A DNA stretch of 64,000 nucleotides from Chloroflexota bacterium (GTDB lineage Bacteria > Chloroflexota > Anaerolineae > Aggregatilineales > Phototrophicaceae), in assembly GCA_013388735.1 (NCBI GenBank), contig JACAES010000075.1, positions 1-64,000 of the forward strand, in the 5' to 3' direction. Position numbers and translations under genes: made by a program. Shown here piece after piece: positions 46,142 to 57,339 of the stretch. Position 1 is the first letter of the stretch. The number at the start of each line of letters is the position of its first letter. A model generated the notes under the pieces. That model was not told the DNA's origin, made no database searches, and saw nothing but the letters and a program-made list of their open reading frames with translations.

Positions 46142-47500
46142 ATGAGTAATGCAGGTATCGCCCTTCAAGAAGGCACAGGGCGCGCGCGCCATGACCCCCA
46201 GCGGGTCGCGTGGGGTGTGCTGCTGCTGGCATTTGCGATGTTCTGCCTGACCTGCGTGGCAACCGGCGTCGGCGTGTATTATTTCCTGTTCCAGTCCACC
46301 AGCCCGCTGGATATGGAACTGCGGGTTGGCCGGGGATCCATCGGGGTGAACCAGCAGTTTGTGCCGCTGGAACGTGATCTGCTGAACGGCGACGAGTTAA
46401 GCACCGGGACGGATGGGCAGTCGCAGGCCACCGTGCTGTTTTTCGACCCGCAGCAGCAGAGGCGTTTGATTGCGACGGTAACGGTCAAGGGAGGCACGAA
46501 TCTGATACTGCGCCGGGCGCTGCGTCCGCGTTTTGATTGGGGAAACGGCCAGTACAGCATCGAGGTGCAGGACTTCGCCGGCGATCTGGAAGTATTTGTC
46601 GTCCGTGACCTGGCCGGTTCTTTTCGCATGACGATTAATACGCAGCAGGGTAATCTGATTGATCTGGGCGCAAGCGGTCGGTACTCGGTGAGCGTGCGGG
46701 AAGGGCAGACGCGCGTCGTCAACCAGGAAGGGAAAGCGGCACTGATTCCGGCAGACCGCAGCCAGGGGCGCGACATTCCAGAGGGCAGTCAAGGCACAAT
46801 TTATACGGAAAGCCCCAACGAAGTTTCTGTCGTCCCGGCTTATGTCAATCTGCTCGAAAACAGCACTTTTGAAGATACCGCACTGATCGAAAGCGCCGGT
46901 GGAGAAATGCAGGTAGTGGCGCGAATCTGGGGATGTCGCAACGATCAGGTGAGCGCCCCACGCGGCACGTACCGGACTGAGATCGTGGATGGGCGCACGA
47001 TAATGCGCTTCGTTCGCGGCGAGAACGCAACCTCCAACGGCGAAACGCGCTGCGTGGCTTTTCTGGGGCAGAGCGGGCGCGATGTGAGCGGTTATGATTA
47101 CCTGGAAATGCGCGCCAGTTTCAGCCTGAATTATCAATCGCTGGCGGCCTGTGGCTGGCAGGGCAGCGAGTGTCCGCTGATGTTACAGGTGGATTATGTT
47201 GATGAGGATGGCGAACTTCAGACATGGTATCACGGGTTTTATTATCTTCAGCCGCAGCCGGGTAATCCGCTGACGTGCAGCAGCTGCCGGCAGGAACACG
47301 ACCGCGTGAACGAAAAATCCTGGTATACCTACACCAGCGGCAACCTGCTGGCGCTGCTGGGGCCGGATGAGCGACCTCAAACAATTCTGAATGTCCAGTT
47401 TTATGCTTCCGGCCATCAGTATGATGTCAGCATCGGGGAGATTAGTCTGCTGGTAGGGCAGATGGAAAGCGCGCAGGCCGCCGCTGAAGCAACCGGCTAG
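46142..47500 (+). CDS. membrane-anchored protein with FecR-like region
   Basis: N-terminal TM; LERDLLNGDELSTGTDGQSQATVLFFD...GRYSVSVREGQTRVVNQEGKAALIP. Confidence 0.65.
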   Translation: MSNAGIALQEGTGRARHDPQRVAWGVLLLAFAMFCLTCVATGVGVYYFLFQSTSPLDMELRVGRGSIGVNQQFVPLERDLLNGDELSTGTDGQSQATVLFFDPQQQRRLIATVTVKGGTNLILRRALRPRFDWGNGQYSIEVQDFAGDLEVFVVRDLAGSFRMTINTQQGNLIDLGASGRYSVSVREGQTRVVNQEGKAALIPADRSQGRDIPEGSQGTIYTESPNEVSVVPAYVNLLENSTFEDTALIESAGGEMQVVARIWGCRNDQVSAPRGTYRTEIVDGRTIMRFVRGENATSNGETRCVAFLGQSGRDVSGYDYLEMRASFSLNYQSLAACGWQGSECPLMLQVDYVDEDGELQTWYHGFYYLQPQPGNPLTCSSCRQEHDRVNEKSWYTYTSGNLLALLGPDERPQTILNVQFYASGHQYDVSIGEISLLVGQMESAQAAAEATG

Positions 47501-48141
47501 GCGTTCGGGAAACCAAGTCCCTGCTGTTTGAGCGAAAGCCATCCTCTCTGGCTGATGATGATATGATCGAGAAGCTGAATATCCAGCAGCTTTCCGGCGG
47601 CGATCACCATGCGGGTAAGTTCAATATCTTCGGGCGAGGGGGCGGGATCGCCGGATGGGTGATTATGCGCCAGAATGAAAGCTGGGCTGTTGCGCATCAC
47701 CGCCTCGCGCACGATCTCCGCTACCCGGATGACCACGCCATGCAGCGTGCCGATGTATAACGTCGGTACGGCGATGACCCGGTTGTGAACGTCGAGTAAA
47801 ATCAACCGTACCTGTTCCTGGGGTAGCTGCGCCATGTCGGCGATAACGCGCGCGGCGTCCTCCGCGCCCCGGATGACTGGACGTTCGTCGCTGCTGAAGT
47901 GATACAGCCGTTTGCCAAGTTCAACCGCGGCGAAGATGGGCATTAAACGCGCTTCATCCTGGCCGGTCATCTGCGCCAGTCGGGCAGCGGAAATCTGCGT
48001 CAGCGCCGGGAGATGCCCCAGGTAGTCGAGGATGTGTTGAACGGTCGGCGCATCCTGGTCTGGCGGTGAGTTGCCGGCGCCCAGGAGGATGGTCAGGAGA
48101 TCGGCGTCGGAGGCGCTGTGAAGCGGGTTTTCGGGGTGCAT
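47497..48141 (-). CDS. radC: RadC/JAB-domain DNA repair-family protein
   Basis: LILLDVHNRVIAVPTLYIGTLHGVVIRVAEIVREAVMRNSPAFILAHNHPSGDPAPSPEDIELTRMVIAAGKLLDIQLLDHIIIS. Confidence 0.93.
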   Translation of the reverse strand: MHPENPLHSASDADLLTILLGAGNSPPDQDAPTVQHILDYLGHLPALTQISAARLAQMTGQDEARLMPIFAAVELGKRLYHFSSDERPVIRGAEDAARVIADMAQLPQEQVRLILLDVHNRVIAVPTLYIGTLHGVVIRVAEIVREAVMRNSPAFILAHNHPSGDPAPSPEDIELTRMVIAAGKLLDIQLLDHIIISQRGWLSLKQQGLGFPNA

Positions 48142-48279
48142 GGAAATCGTGCGACAGCCTCTATAACAGATGTGGATGTTGCGACCATTCTATCACCGGC
48201 CAGCCTGGCGCGGGGGCTGTTTTGCGCAGTATCGGCCTGTGTTATACTCGTAATCGTTGAACACGCAGGGAAGTTGGTT

Positions 48280-48864
48280 ATGGGCAATTTTCTGACCGAG
48301 TTTGGCCTCTCCGAAGACATCGTTCTGGCGGTTACGGTTTATGCCGGCATCATCTTGGTCGCGTTCTGGCTGGCGCTGGTGATCTGGACATACCGGGACA
48401 TGCGCGCCCGCTCGCGGGATGTCCTGGCGCAGCTTGGCCTGACCCTGATGGTGGCGGTGCTGACCGTTCCAGGGCTGCTGATCTATTTGCTGCTGCGCCC
48501 GCGAGAGACGCTTGGCGAGGCTTATGAACGCTCGCTGGAAGAGGAGGCGCTGCTCCAGGAAATCGAAGAAAAGCCCAAATGCCCCGGCTGCAGCCAGCGG
48601 GTGCAGGATGATTGGCAGGCCTGCCCACACTGCCATACCCGGCTGAAAAAACCCTGCCTGCGCTGCGGAAAAATGCTGGAACTTTCGTGGCAGCTATGCC
48701 CCTACTGCGCGACGCCGCAAACGGCGCACATGGTCGAACCGGCTGCACCTGCGCGGCAGACGCGCCCCGCCGTCGTGCCGGAGGACTGGAAACCCCCAGC
48801 CGCCTATGCGGACTCCGATCGCGCAGCGCAGCCGATTGAGTTTATTGAAGGCGACGAATACTAA
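48280..48864 (+). CDS. membrane protein with double zinc ribbon
   Basis: Two TM segments then CPGCSQRVQDDWQACPHCHTRLKKPCLRCGKMLELSWQLCPYC. Confidence 0.8.
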   Translation: MGNFLTEFGLSEDIVLAVTVYAGIILVAFWLALVIWTYRDMRARSRDVLAQLGLTLMVAVLTVPGLLIYLLLRPRETLGEAYERSLEEEALLQEIEEKPKCPGCSQRVQDDWQACPHCHTRLKKPCLRCGKMLELSWQLCPYCATPQTAHMVEPAAPARQTRPAVVPEDWKPPAAYADSDRAAQPIEFIEGDEY

Positions 48865-50327
48865 AAGTCGGTCGTCTCCCCGACGATGTGAATCTTCAGA
48901 AAGTTCGTTTGCCCGCCTACACCGAACGGCACGCCGGCGATCAGCACCAGATTATCGCCGCGCGCTACCAGTTCGGCGTCGAGGGCGGTGCGGATGACGG
49001 TTTTAATCATCTCGTCAATGGTGCGGAATTCCGGTATCAGCAGTGGCAGGACGCCCCAGACCAGCGCCATCCGGCGGCGCGTCACTTCGCTGGGGGTGAC
49101 ACACAGGATAGGCGTTCGCGGGCGCTCCTTGGCGACGCGGCGGGTAGTGTAGCCGGTGAGCGTGGAGGTGACGATCACCCGCGAACCGAGCGCCTCGGCG
49201 ATCTCACAGGTTGCCTGACTGATGGCGTCCGAGATGGCTTCATGCCCCTCTGTGTTGGGTTTGTCCACCGTTCGGCTTTGAGCGGGGCGGTTCGTCCAGA
49301 TGTCCTTTTCGGCGATCACGGCGATGTTCGCCATCGTCTGAACGGCCTCGATGGGGTATTTGCCAATTGCTGTTTCGTTGCTTAACATTACCGCGTCGGT
49401 GCCATCCACGATGGCGTTATAAACGTCACTGGCTTCGGCGCGGGTGGGGCGCGGATTTTCGACCATCGAGTTTAACATCTGCGTGGCGGTGATTACCGGC
49501 TTTCCGGCGACGTTGCAAAGCTGGATGATGCGCTTCTGGTGGAACGGCACTTCTTCCGCCGGGGTTTCTACACCCAGGTCTCCGCGCGCGACCATCACCC
49601 CATCGGACGCGGCGATGATGGCTTCGATGTTTTCCAGCGCCTCGTGTTTTTCGATTTTGGCGATGATGGCGATTTCGCTGCCCAGGTGACGGACTAACCA
49701 GCGCAGTTCGCGGATGTCTTCCTGAGAACGGACGAAGGACATCGCCAGATAGTCGGCTTTCTTTTGCAGGGCGAACTCGACATCCTGGCGATCTTTTTCG
49801 GTGATTGAGGAAATTTTGAGGTGGGCAGACGGGGCGGTTATGCCTTTACGAGAAGTGAGCGGGCCACCGACGACCACCTCGCAATCCAGCGATTGGCCTG
49901 ATACCTGACGAACGATCATCTCCAGGTTGCCATCGTCCAGCAGAAGCTGCATTCCGGCTTTGATGTCACGCACGAATTCCGGGTGAGGCAGTGTGATCAG
50001 GCCGCCTTCACCGGGGACTTCATCCAGCGTAAAGGTGATTTTGTCGCCTTTTTCCAGCATAAAGGGTTCGTTGGCGACGCTGCCGATGCGAATTTTTGGC
50101 CCTTGCAGGTCGCACATGATGGCGACAACCGTATCTTCTTCCTGAGAGATTTTACGGATGCGGTCTATCACGGCACTATGGGTAACGTGTGTTCCATGCG
50201 AGAAATTAATGCGCGCGACGTTGACGCCGCTGCGAATAAGCTGGCGCAGGACTTGCTCATCCTGAGAGGCCGGGCCGATGGTGGCAACGATCTTGGTTCG
50301 TTTTTCGTTGAAGCGTTCTCGCTGCAA
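48861..50327 (-). CDS. pyk: pyruvate kinase
   Basis: KRTKIVATIGPASQDEQVLRQLIRSGVNVARINFSHGTH; GVMVARGDLGVETPAEEVPFHQKRII. Confidence 0.96.
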   Translation of the reverse strand: MQRERFNEKRTKIVATIGPASQDEQVLRQLIRSGVNVARINFSHGTHVTHSAVIDRIRKISQEEDTVVAIMCDLQGPKIRIGSVANEPFMLEKGDKITFTLDEVPGEGGLITLPHPEFVRDIKAGMQLLLDDGNLEMIVRQVSGQSLDCEVVVGGPLTSRKGITAPSAHLKISSITEKDRQDVEFALQKKADYLAMSFVRSQEDIRELRWLVRHLGSEIAIIAKIEKHEALENIEAIIAASDGVMVARGDLGVETPAEEVPFHQKRIIQLCNVAGKPVITATQMLNSMVENPRPTRAEASDVYNAIVDGTDAVMLSNETAIGKYPIEAVQTMANIAVIAEKDIWTNRPAQSRTVDKPNTEGHEAISDAISQATCEIAEALGSRVIVTSTLTGYTTRRVAKERPRTPILCVTPSEVTRRRMALVWGVLPLLIPEFRTIDEMIKTVIRTALDAELVARGDNLVLIAGVPFGVGGQTNFLKIHIVGETTDF

Positions 50328-50351
50328 ACCGGTATCCTTTCATCGCATCGT

Positions 50352-50379
50352 ACCGGGGCGTGCGCGGGCGCGCCCCGGT
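50352..50379. terminator. GC-rich hairpin in the eno-pyk intergenic region
   Basis: ACCGGGGCG...CGCCCCGGT; no clear T-tract. Confidence 0.4.
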
Positions 50380-50394
50380 GGTGTTCATCCAGTA

Positions 50395-51867
<1,473 letters not shown>

Positions 51868-51897
51868 TTAAATGGGCGTGGTGCAAGAGAAAGTCTG

Positions 51898-53082
51898 ATG
51901 GCTGCGAATCTGCCGGTTTATGTTTATATGGATCATTCCGCTTCAACTCCGACCGATGCCCGCGTGGTCGAAGCGATGCTGCCTTACTTCACTCAGGTTT
52001 ACGGGAATGCTTCATCGGCGCACGAGTTTGGGCGTAAAGCCGAGGATGCTGTTGAGACGGCGCGCGAGACGGTGGCGCGAATCCTGAACTGCCAGCCTAA
52101 GGAAATCGTGTTTACGAGCTGCGGCTCGGAAAGCGATAACCTGGCGCTGCGGGGTGCAGCCTGGGCAGCGCGCCGGGGGGGGCAGGGTAATCGGCTGGTC
52201 ACGACGCCGATTGAACACAGCGCCGTGACGAAAACGGTCGAGCAGTTGGCCGCCCTGATGGCCTTTGAGCCGGTCGTGCTGCCGGTTGACCGCGAGGGTC
52301 TGGTGGATGTCGAGGACTTCGCCAATGCCTGTGGGGAAGGCGCGGCGGTCGCCAGCGTGATTTACGCGAATAATGAAGTCGGCACGATTGAGCCGATTTC
52401 CCGGTTTGCGGCGCTGGCGCGGGAACAGGGCGTGTGGCTGCATACTGACGCGGTGCAGGCCGCCGGGCAGATCACGCTGGATGTACAGGAATTGGGCGTG
52501 GACATGATGAGCCTGTCGGCGCATAAGTTTTACGGGCCGAAAGGTGCCGGCGTACTGTACGTGCGGGACGGCATCGAACTGATTCCCAGCCAGAGCGGCG
52601 GCAGCCACGAAAACGGACGGCGCGCCGGGACGCACGCTACACCGCTGATTGTCGGGCTGGCAAAGGCGCTGGAAATTGCCTATGACGAGCTGGACGCGCA
52701 TGTGGCGCAGTATCGAACGCGGCGCGATCACCTGGTTGAAGGTATCCTCAGCCGCGTTCCCGGCGCGCTGCTTTCCGGGCATCGTGAACGGCGGCTGCCG
52801 TCCCATGCCAGTTTTGTTTTTGACGGTGTGGACAGCAGCCGGCTGGTGATGCACCTGGATGCGAAAGGCGTGGCCGCCAGCGGTGGGTCGGCCTGTAAAA
52901 CCGGCAATCCCGAACCTTCAGCCACGCTGCTGGCGATGGGTTACAGCCGCCGGGAAGCCATCGGCGGTCTGCGGCTGACGGTTGGCCGTCAGACCACCGA
53001 GGCGGACGTGGACTACACGATCAATGCAGTGGTCGAGGCGGTAGAAAAAGTTCGTAAACTGAGCGGCGAGTTAACGGTTTGA
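51898..53082 (+). CDS. cysteine desulfurase (NifS/IscS type)
   Basis: VYMDHSASTPTDARVVEAMLPYF; LSAHKFYGPKGAGVLYVRDG; ASGGSACKTGNPEPS. Confidence 0.93.
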   Translation: MAANLPVYVYMDHSASTPTDARVVEAMLPYFTQVYGNASSAHEFGRKAEDAVETARETVARILNCQPKEIVFTSCGSESDNLALRGAAWAARRGGQGNRLVTTPIEHSAVTKTVEQLAALMAFEPVVLPVDREGLVDVEDFANACGEGAAVASVIYANNEVGTIEPISRFAALAREQGVWLHTDAVQAAGQITLDVQELGVDMMSLSAHKFYGPKGAGVLYVRDGIELIPSQSGGSHENGRRAGTHATPLIVGLAKALEIAYDELDAHVAQYRTRRDHLVEGILSRVPGALLSGHRERRLPSHASFVFDGVDSSRLVMHLDAKGVAASGGSACKTGNPEPSATLLAMGYSRREAIGGLRLTVGRQTTEADVDYTINAVVEAVEKVRKLSGELTV

Positions 53083-54176
53083 TGCGGAATAACAGTGATA
53101 AACGGGTGGTGGTCGCCATGAGCGGCGGGGTAGACAGCTCGGTCGCGGCGGCGCTGCTGCTGGAACAGGGGTATCACGTTATCGGCATGATGATGCGGCT
53201 GTGGTCGGAGGAGACATTTGGCGGCGGCATCCACAACCGCTGCTGCACGCCCGATCAGATGGCCGACGCGCGCCGGATTGCCGCGAAGCTGGGCATTCCC
53301 TTTTACGTGCTGGATACCAAAGCCGTGTTTCGGAACACGGTGGTTGAGTTTTTCATCAACCAGCACCGTGCGGGTCTGACACCTAACCCATGCCTGGAAT
53401 GCAACCGGCAGATACGCTTTCATTTTCTGCTGGAAAATGCGCTGTCGCTGGATGCCGACTTCCTGGCAACCGGGCATTATGCGCGCGTGGACAGGGGTGG
53501 CGATGGCCGGTATGTGCTGAAGAAAGCGGTTGACGCGCAGAAAGACCAGAGCTATGTCCTGAGCGTTCTGGGGCAGGAGCAGCTTGCCCACGCGCTGTTC
53601 CCGGTCGGCGATTTCACCAAGCCGCAAGTGCGCGAGATCGCGGCGCGGGCCGGACTGCCGACGGCCAGCAAAAAAGACAGCCAGGATTTATGCTTTGTGG
53701 GCGATAACAATTACCGGCGCTTCCTGGCCGACCATGCCCCGGACGTGATGAAACCCGGCCCCATCGTTCGCAAAAACGGCGAAATCATTGGACAGCACGC
53801 CGGCCTGCCGAATTACACCATCGGGCAGCGCAAAGGTCTGGGTGTGAACAGCCACGAGCCGCTGTATGTGATCGCTATGAACCCGTTTCGTAACGCACTG
53901 GTCGTCGGAACGGCGGATGAGCTGGGCCAGAAGGTGTTAACCGCCGGGCGGGTAAACTGGGTGAGCGGAGAAACGCCGCGTCAGCCGTTCCGTGCCGAGG
54001 TGAAAATCCGTTATAAGGCCATGCCGGCTCCGGCCTGGGTGGAGCCGCTGCCGGACGCGCGGATGCGGGTTTCGTTCGACGAACCGCTGCGCGACATCAC
54101 ACCGGGGCAGGCGGCGGTAGTTTATGATGGCGAAGTCGTGCTGGGCGGCGGGGTAATTGAACGCCCGGCAGATTAA
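53079..54176 (+). CDS. mnmA: tRNA 2-thiouridine(34) synthase MnmA
   Basis: VVVAMSGGVDSSVAAALLLEQGYHVIGMMMRLW; LTPNPCLECNRQIRF; ATGHYARV. Confidence 0.95.
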   Translation: MMRNNSDKRVVVAMSGGVDSSVAAALLLEQGYHVIGMMMRLWSEETFGGGIHNRCCTPDQMADARRIAAKLGIPFYVLDTKAVFRNTVVEFFINQHRAGLTPNPCLECNRQIRFHFLLENALSLDADFLATGHYARVDRGGDGRYVLKKAVDAQKDQSYVLSVLGQEQLAHALFPVGDFTKPQVREIAARAGLPTASKKDSQDLCFVGDNNYRRFLADHAPDVMKPGPIVRKNGEIIGQHAGLPNYTIGQRKGLGVNSHEPLYVIAMNPFRNALVVGTADELGQKVLTAGRVNWVSGETPRQPFRAEVKIRYKAMPAPAWVEPLPDARMRVSFDEPLRDITPGQAAVVYDGEVVLGGGVIERPAD

Positions 54177-54997
54177 TAGCCGACCATGAAAAACCGTACC
54201 TGTGTGCTGAACAGCAGCATGATAAGCGTTCCGGCCACGATATACGGGCCGTAGGGCAGAGCGGTGTGCATGGTATACCGCTGTCCCATCAGGCTGCGCG
54301 CCAGGATGTAAACCAGCGCCCCCAGCGCCCCCAGAAACACAGTGATAAACAGGGCGAAAATCACCGCCTCCAGCCCCAGCATCAGGCCGCTGAGAGCAGC
54401 CATCATCACATCGCCGTAACCGAAGGCGACTTCGGTTATATCGCGCTTCTGCACCCGGATGGCGATATACGTATAGAGGATGCCGCCCAGGTAAAGGGCG
54501 AAAAACGTCCCGAAGCCGAGCGCGCCGCCCAGTAAAGCCCGCTGGAGATTCGGCTCGTGCTGCGTTGGGGTGAGGATGGCGTCCAGCAGCGCCAGCAGCG
54601 CCGAGGGGATAATCACCGAAAACAGGATGAGCCGGTGTTCGATGTCCACGATGGTGATGAGGACGAGGATCGGCATATAGGCCAGCCAGAACACAAGCTG
54701 TAAATCGCTGACATCCGGGGCGTCATGTTTGATGGCATAGGTGAACAGCATGGCAAATACCGTGCCGGCCTCCGCCAGCGGATAGCGCCAGGAAAGTCTG
54801 ACGCCGCCGGGCGAGGAACGCTGACCGGACACAAACGCGCCGATACCCAGCCAGGCTAAAACAGGCCGCCGCATGTCGTCCGGGTAGCGGGGCAAGCGCG
54901 GAAAGCGGTAATGCGGCAGATCGTCGGCCAGGATGTTGACGACGCCCCCGGCCACCAGACCGATGAAAGCGATCAGAACCAGATTCAGAATAGCCAT
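54173..54997 (-). CDS. A24 family prepilin peptidase
   Basis: VDIEHRLILFSVIIPSALLALL; VAFGYGDVMMAALSGLMLG; multi-TM. Confidence 0.85.
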   Translation of the reverse strand: MAILNLVLIAFIGLVAGGVVNILADDLPHYRFPRLPRYPDDMRRPVLAWLGIGAFVSGQRSSPGGVRLSWRYPLAEAGTVFAMLFTYAIKHDAPDVSDLQLVFWLAYMPILVLITIVDIEHRLILFSVIIPSALLALLDAILTPTQHEPNLQRALLGGALGFGTFFALYLGGILYTYIAIRVQKRDITEVAFGYGDVMMAALSGLMLGLEAVIFALFITVFLGALGALVYILARSLMGQRYTMHTALPYGPYIVAGTLIMLLFSTQVRFFMVGY

Positions 54998-55008
54998 AAC
55001 AAGTCTTT

Positions 55009-55575
55009 CTACGGAAGCGGCGTGAGAATAACCGGCGCGGGCGGCAGCAGCGACAGCGACAGAATCAGCATGATGATAAAGGCCAGCAGTCCGCTGAGCA
55101 GGATAGCGGCTTGGTGCGTCCGGGTGAAGGATGGCCGGACGGTGTCCGTTAGTGCCTCCAGCTGGCCGATAACCAGTTCAACCGGGCTGACCTGACCGTA
55201 ACGAATTGCCCAGGCAGCCAGGCGGGGCATCTGGTTTTTCAGCCCGATGATGAGATAAGGCGTATCGGGATAGGCGGCCTGGGCGACATCGGCAGGGGAT
55301 GGGATAGGCTCGCCGCCAGGATGCGAGTGGTACAAACTCAGCAGGGACAGGCCGCGTTTTTCGGCCTCAAAAACGGCGGTGACGAACTGCCGTTCGTCCA
55401 GCCGATAAAAATGCTGAGGATCGGCGGCGGCGTTGCGTACCGGCACAACCTCGCGCACCTGACCGGACGCTCCCAGCAGGATGCCGCAGGCTTCCAGCGG
55501 CGCGGCGTCCTGCGCGTGCCGGATGAGATCGCGCGCCAGAGCTTCGGTCAGATACAGGCAGTTTATGTCACGCAT
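55009..55575 (-). CDS. M67/JAMM-domain metalloprotease-like protein with C-terminal TM
   Basis: PLEACGILLG...LYHSHPGGEPIPSPADVAQAAYPDTPYLIIGL; C-term AAILLSGLLAFIIMLILSLSLLPP. Confidence 0.85.
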   Translation of the reverse strand: MRDINCLYLTEALARDLIRHAQDAAPLEACGILLGASGQVREVVPVRNAAADPQHFYRLDERQFVTAVFEAEKRGLSLLSLYHSHPGGEPIPSPADVAQAAYPDTPYLIIGLKNQMPRLAAWAIRYGQVSPVELVIGQLEALTDTVRPSFTRTHQAAILLSGLLAFIIMLILSLSLLPPAPVILTPLP

Positions 55576-55927
55576 CGGCTTCAGGGATAGTAAAGGTTTC
55601 AATGCGCCGATCCTGCGGCGGGTTGCGCGTTTCGTAGAATAGTTCGGCCTGGAGTGTATAGTGTCCGGCGGGGTCGGCCACGTTGCGGATGTGCAGCGTG
55701 AATTCCATGTCATAGTGCATGGTTTCGATGATGTTCAACTCGCTGACGATGCGCTCCTGCGCGTCACGGGCGACCAGCAGCAGGTTTGGCCGCTCCTGAA
55801 AGGGGGTCACGTTGATGTGAATGTGGACGCGAAAACGATCACGGTACGGCGTGATGACGATTTCTTCGATGCGAATCTGATCTTTCGGTTGAAGCGGTCT
55901 ATCGCTGGGGAAGATCGGAATTTCCAT
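55568..55927 (-). CDS. hypothetical beta-rich protein overlapping the JAMM gene
   Basis: 119-aa ORF with alternating hydrophobic pattern; 8-nt overlap with downstream gene. Confidence 0.6.
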   Translation of the reverse strand: MEIPIFPSDRPLQPKDQIRIEEIVITPYRDRFRVHIHINVTPFQERPNLLLVARDAQERIVSELNIIETMHYDMEFTLHIRNVADPAGHYTLQAELFYETRNPPQDRRIETFTIPEADA

Positions 55928-55948
55928 GAATAAATGCCTTGACGGAAC

Positions 55949-56383
55949 TCAATGGCCGGATTTTAACGTTTCGAGCGTTTTCATCGCCAGATCAAACTGA
56001 TCGGCGGGGACGAGCAGATGATCGCGGGAATAGGCTGCACAGGCCAGAATGGGGACGCCGGCAGCAGCCAGTGCTGACCCGACCGCCGCCAGATAGCCGG
56101 TGAGCGACAGTTCCAGCACCACATCCAGGGTGATGAGCCGGTAGCGCATGGGTGCGGTGGTGTGGCCGGGCAGCCGTTTGATGAAATCTGCTACCGCTTC
56201 GGCGGGGATGATGAGGCTGACTTCATCCCGGTCTACGATCAGCGCGTTGAACGGTTCCCCGATTTCCGCGATAATACCGGCGGCAGCCGTGATGGCGTTC
56301 GGCGGCAGTTTAAGCAGCGTGTAATCGAGATTATCAGAATAAAGCCGTGTTTGCTGAAGGGCTTCCTGAACGGTTTGTGCCAT
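55949..56383 (-). CDS. ACT-domain-like (CASTOR/ACT_7-like) protein
   Basis: LDYTLLKLPPNAITAAAGIIAEIGEPFNALIVDRDEVSLIIPAE...LDVVLELSLTGYLAAVGSALAAAGVPILACAAYSRDHLLVP. Confidence 0.7.
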   Translation of the reverse strand: MAQTVQEALQQTRLYSDNLDYTLLKLPPNAITAAAGIIAEIGEPFNALIVDRDEVSLIIPAEAVADFIKRLPGHTTAPMRYRLITLDVVLELSLTGYLAAVGSALAAAGVPILACAAYSRDHLLVPADQFDLAMKTLETLKSGH

Positions 56384-56393
56384 TGGAAATAAC

Positions 56394-57215
56394 TCACTCG
56401 TCGAACTGATAGGTGGCTTCGGCATAATAACGGACGTTGCGGTTGGACAGTTTGGCTTGCATCCAGTGGAAAAGCTGGGTGTTTTTGTCCTCAAGCGAGA
56501 CATTGTTATCACGCAGCCAGTCCAGCGGATAGTTCACCCGCAGGGCGCGCCCATGAATGATGTGGCGGCTGATGCCGGGCGGCAGATAGGCCCTTTGATG
56601 GGCGGCCTTTAGGATGTCCGAGGGATGGTAATCAGGAAAAACAACCAGCGCAATCGCATCGGGGTACAGGGGCCAGATGGCCTGAAGGTCGGTGAGGGCG
56701 GTGCGGTGCAGGACAGCATTCTGCTGGTAGATGCTGACCACCGCGCGCAGGGCAGCGTTGCGTTCGTGCAGATCGTCGGCAGGGGCGCGCAGAGCAAAAA
56801 CGCGCCCGTCCTTCAGCCAGACGTGGGCAATTGCGCCAGGCTGCTGCCCTTCGGCCAGCGTGATGAGCGGAAGGTGACCAAGCTGATCTAAAAAGGCGGC
56901 GGCTTGCCAGCGACAGACGATATGCCGCCAGGTATTCAGTTCGACATAACCACCGTCATAGGAAGCAACCTGTACGAGAATATGCGGATAATTGAGATGA
57001 GAAAACGCATAAAAACGATTCGCGCCGTCGAGAATGACGTAGTGATGCTCGTCCATCTGTGCAACAATGGGCGGATTGATGACAAAATGTTCCTGCCGGA
57101 GACGTTCGATGAGGGGATCGGAACGCTGTGAATCGTGCTGTTCGTGCGGCTGAAGGCTTTCGGTCAGCACGATACGCAGGTCAGGCGGCGGCGCATCGCT
57201 TCGGGCGGATGACAT
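56394..57215 (-). CDS. ParB-fold protein resembling SbnI/SerK free serine kinases
   Basis: INPPIVAQMDEHHYVILDGANRFYAFSHLNYPHILVQV; VELNTWRHIV; LPPGISRHIIHGRALRVNYPLDWL; NVRYYAEATYQFDE. Confidence 0.68.
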   Translation of the reverse strand: MSSARSDAPPPDLRIVLTESLQPHEQHDSQRSDPLIERLRQEHFVINPPIVAQMDEHHYVILDGANRFYAFSHLNYPHILVQVASYDGGYVELNTWRHIVCRWQAAAFLDQLGHLPLITLAEGQQPGAIAHVWLKDGRVFALRAPADDLHERNAALRAVVSIYQQNAVLHRTALTDLQAIWPLYPDAIALVVFPDYHPSDILKAAHQRAYLPPGISRHIIHGRALRVNYPLDWLRDNNVSLEDKNTQLFHWMQAKLSNRNVRYYAEATYQFDE

Positions 57216-57339
57216 GGGTTGGTGTCCTGTAAAGAGAGAATACAGCATCAGTAGCTTATCATGAAGCGGGGTGTAAGGCAACGTTAACGAGCCGGTAAAC
57301 CCCAGCCAACCAGCCGTGATTGAGCAAAGGAAAGGTACA

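Noticed and set aside
47497-48141. RadC-family protein as a possible anti-phage or mobile-element gene
   Set aside because: Standard chromosomal RadC/JAB architecture with no associated defence genes.
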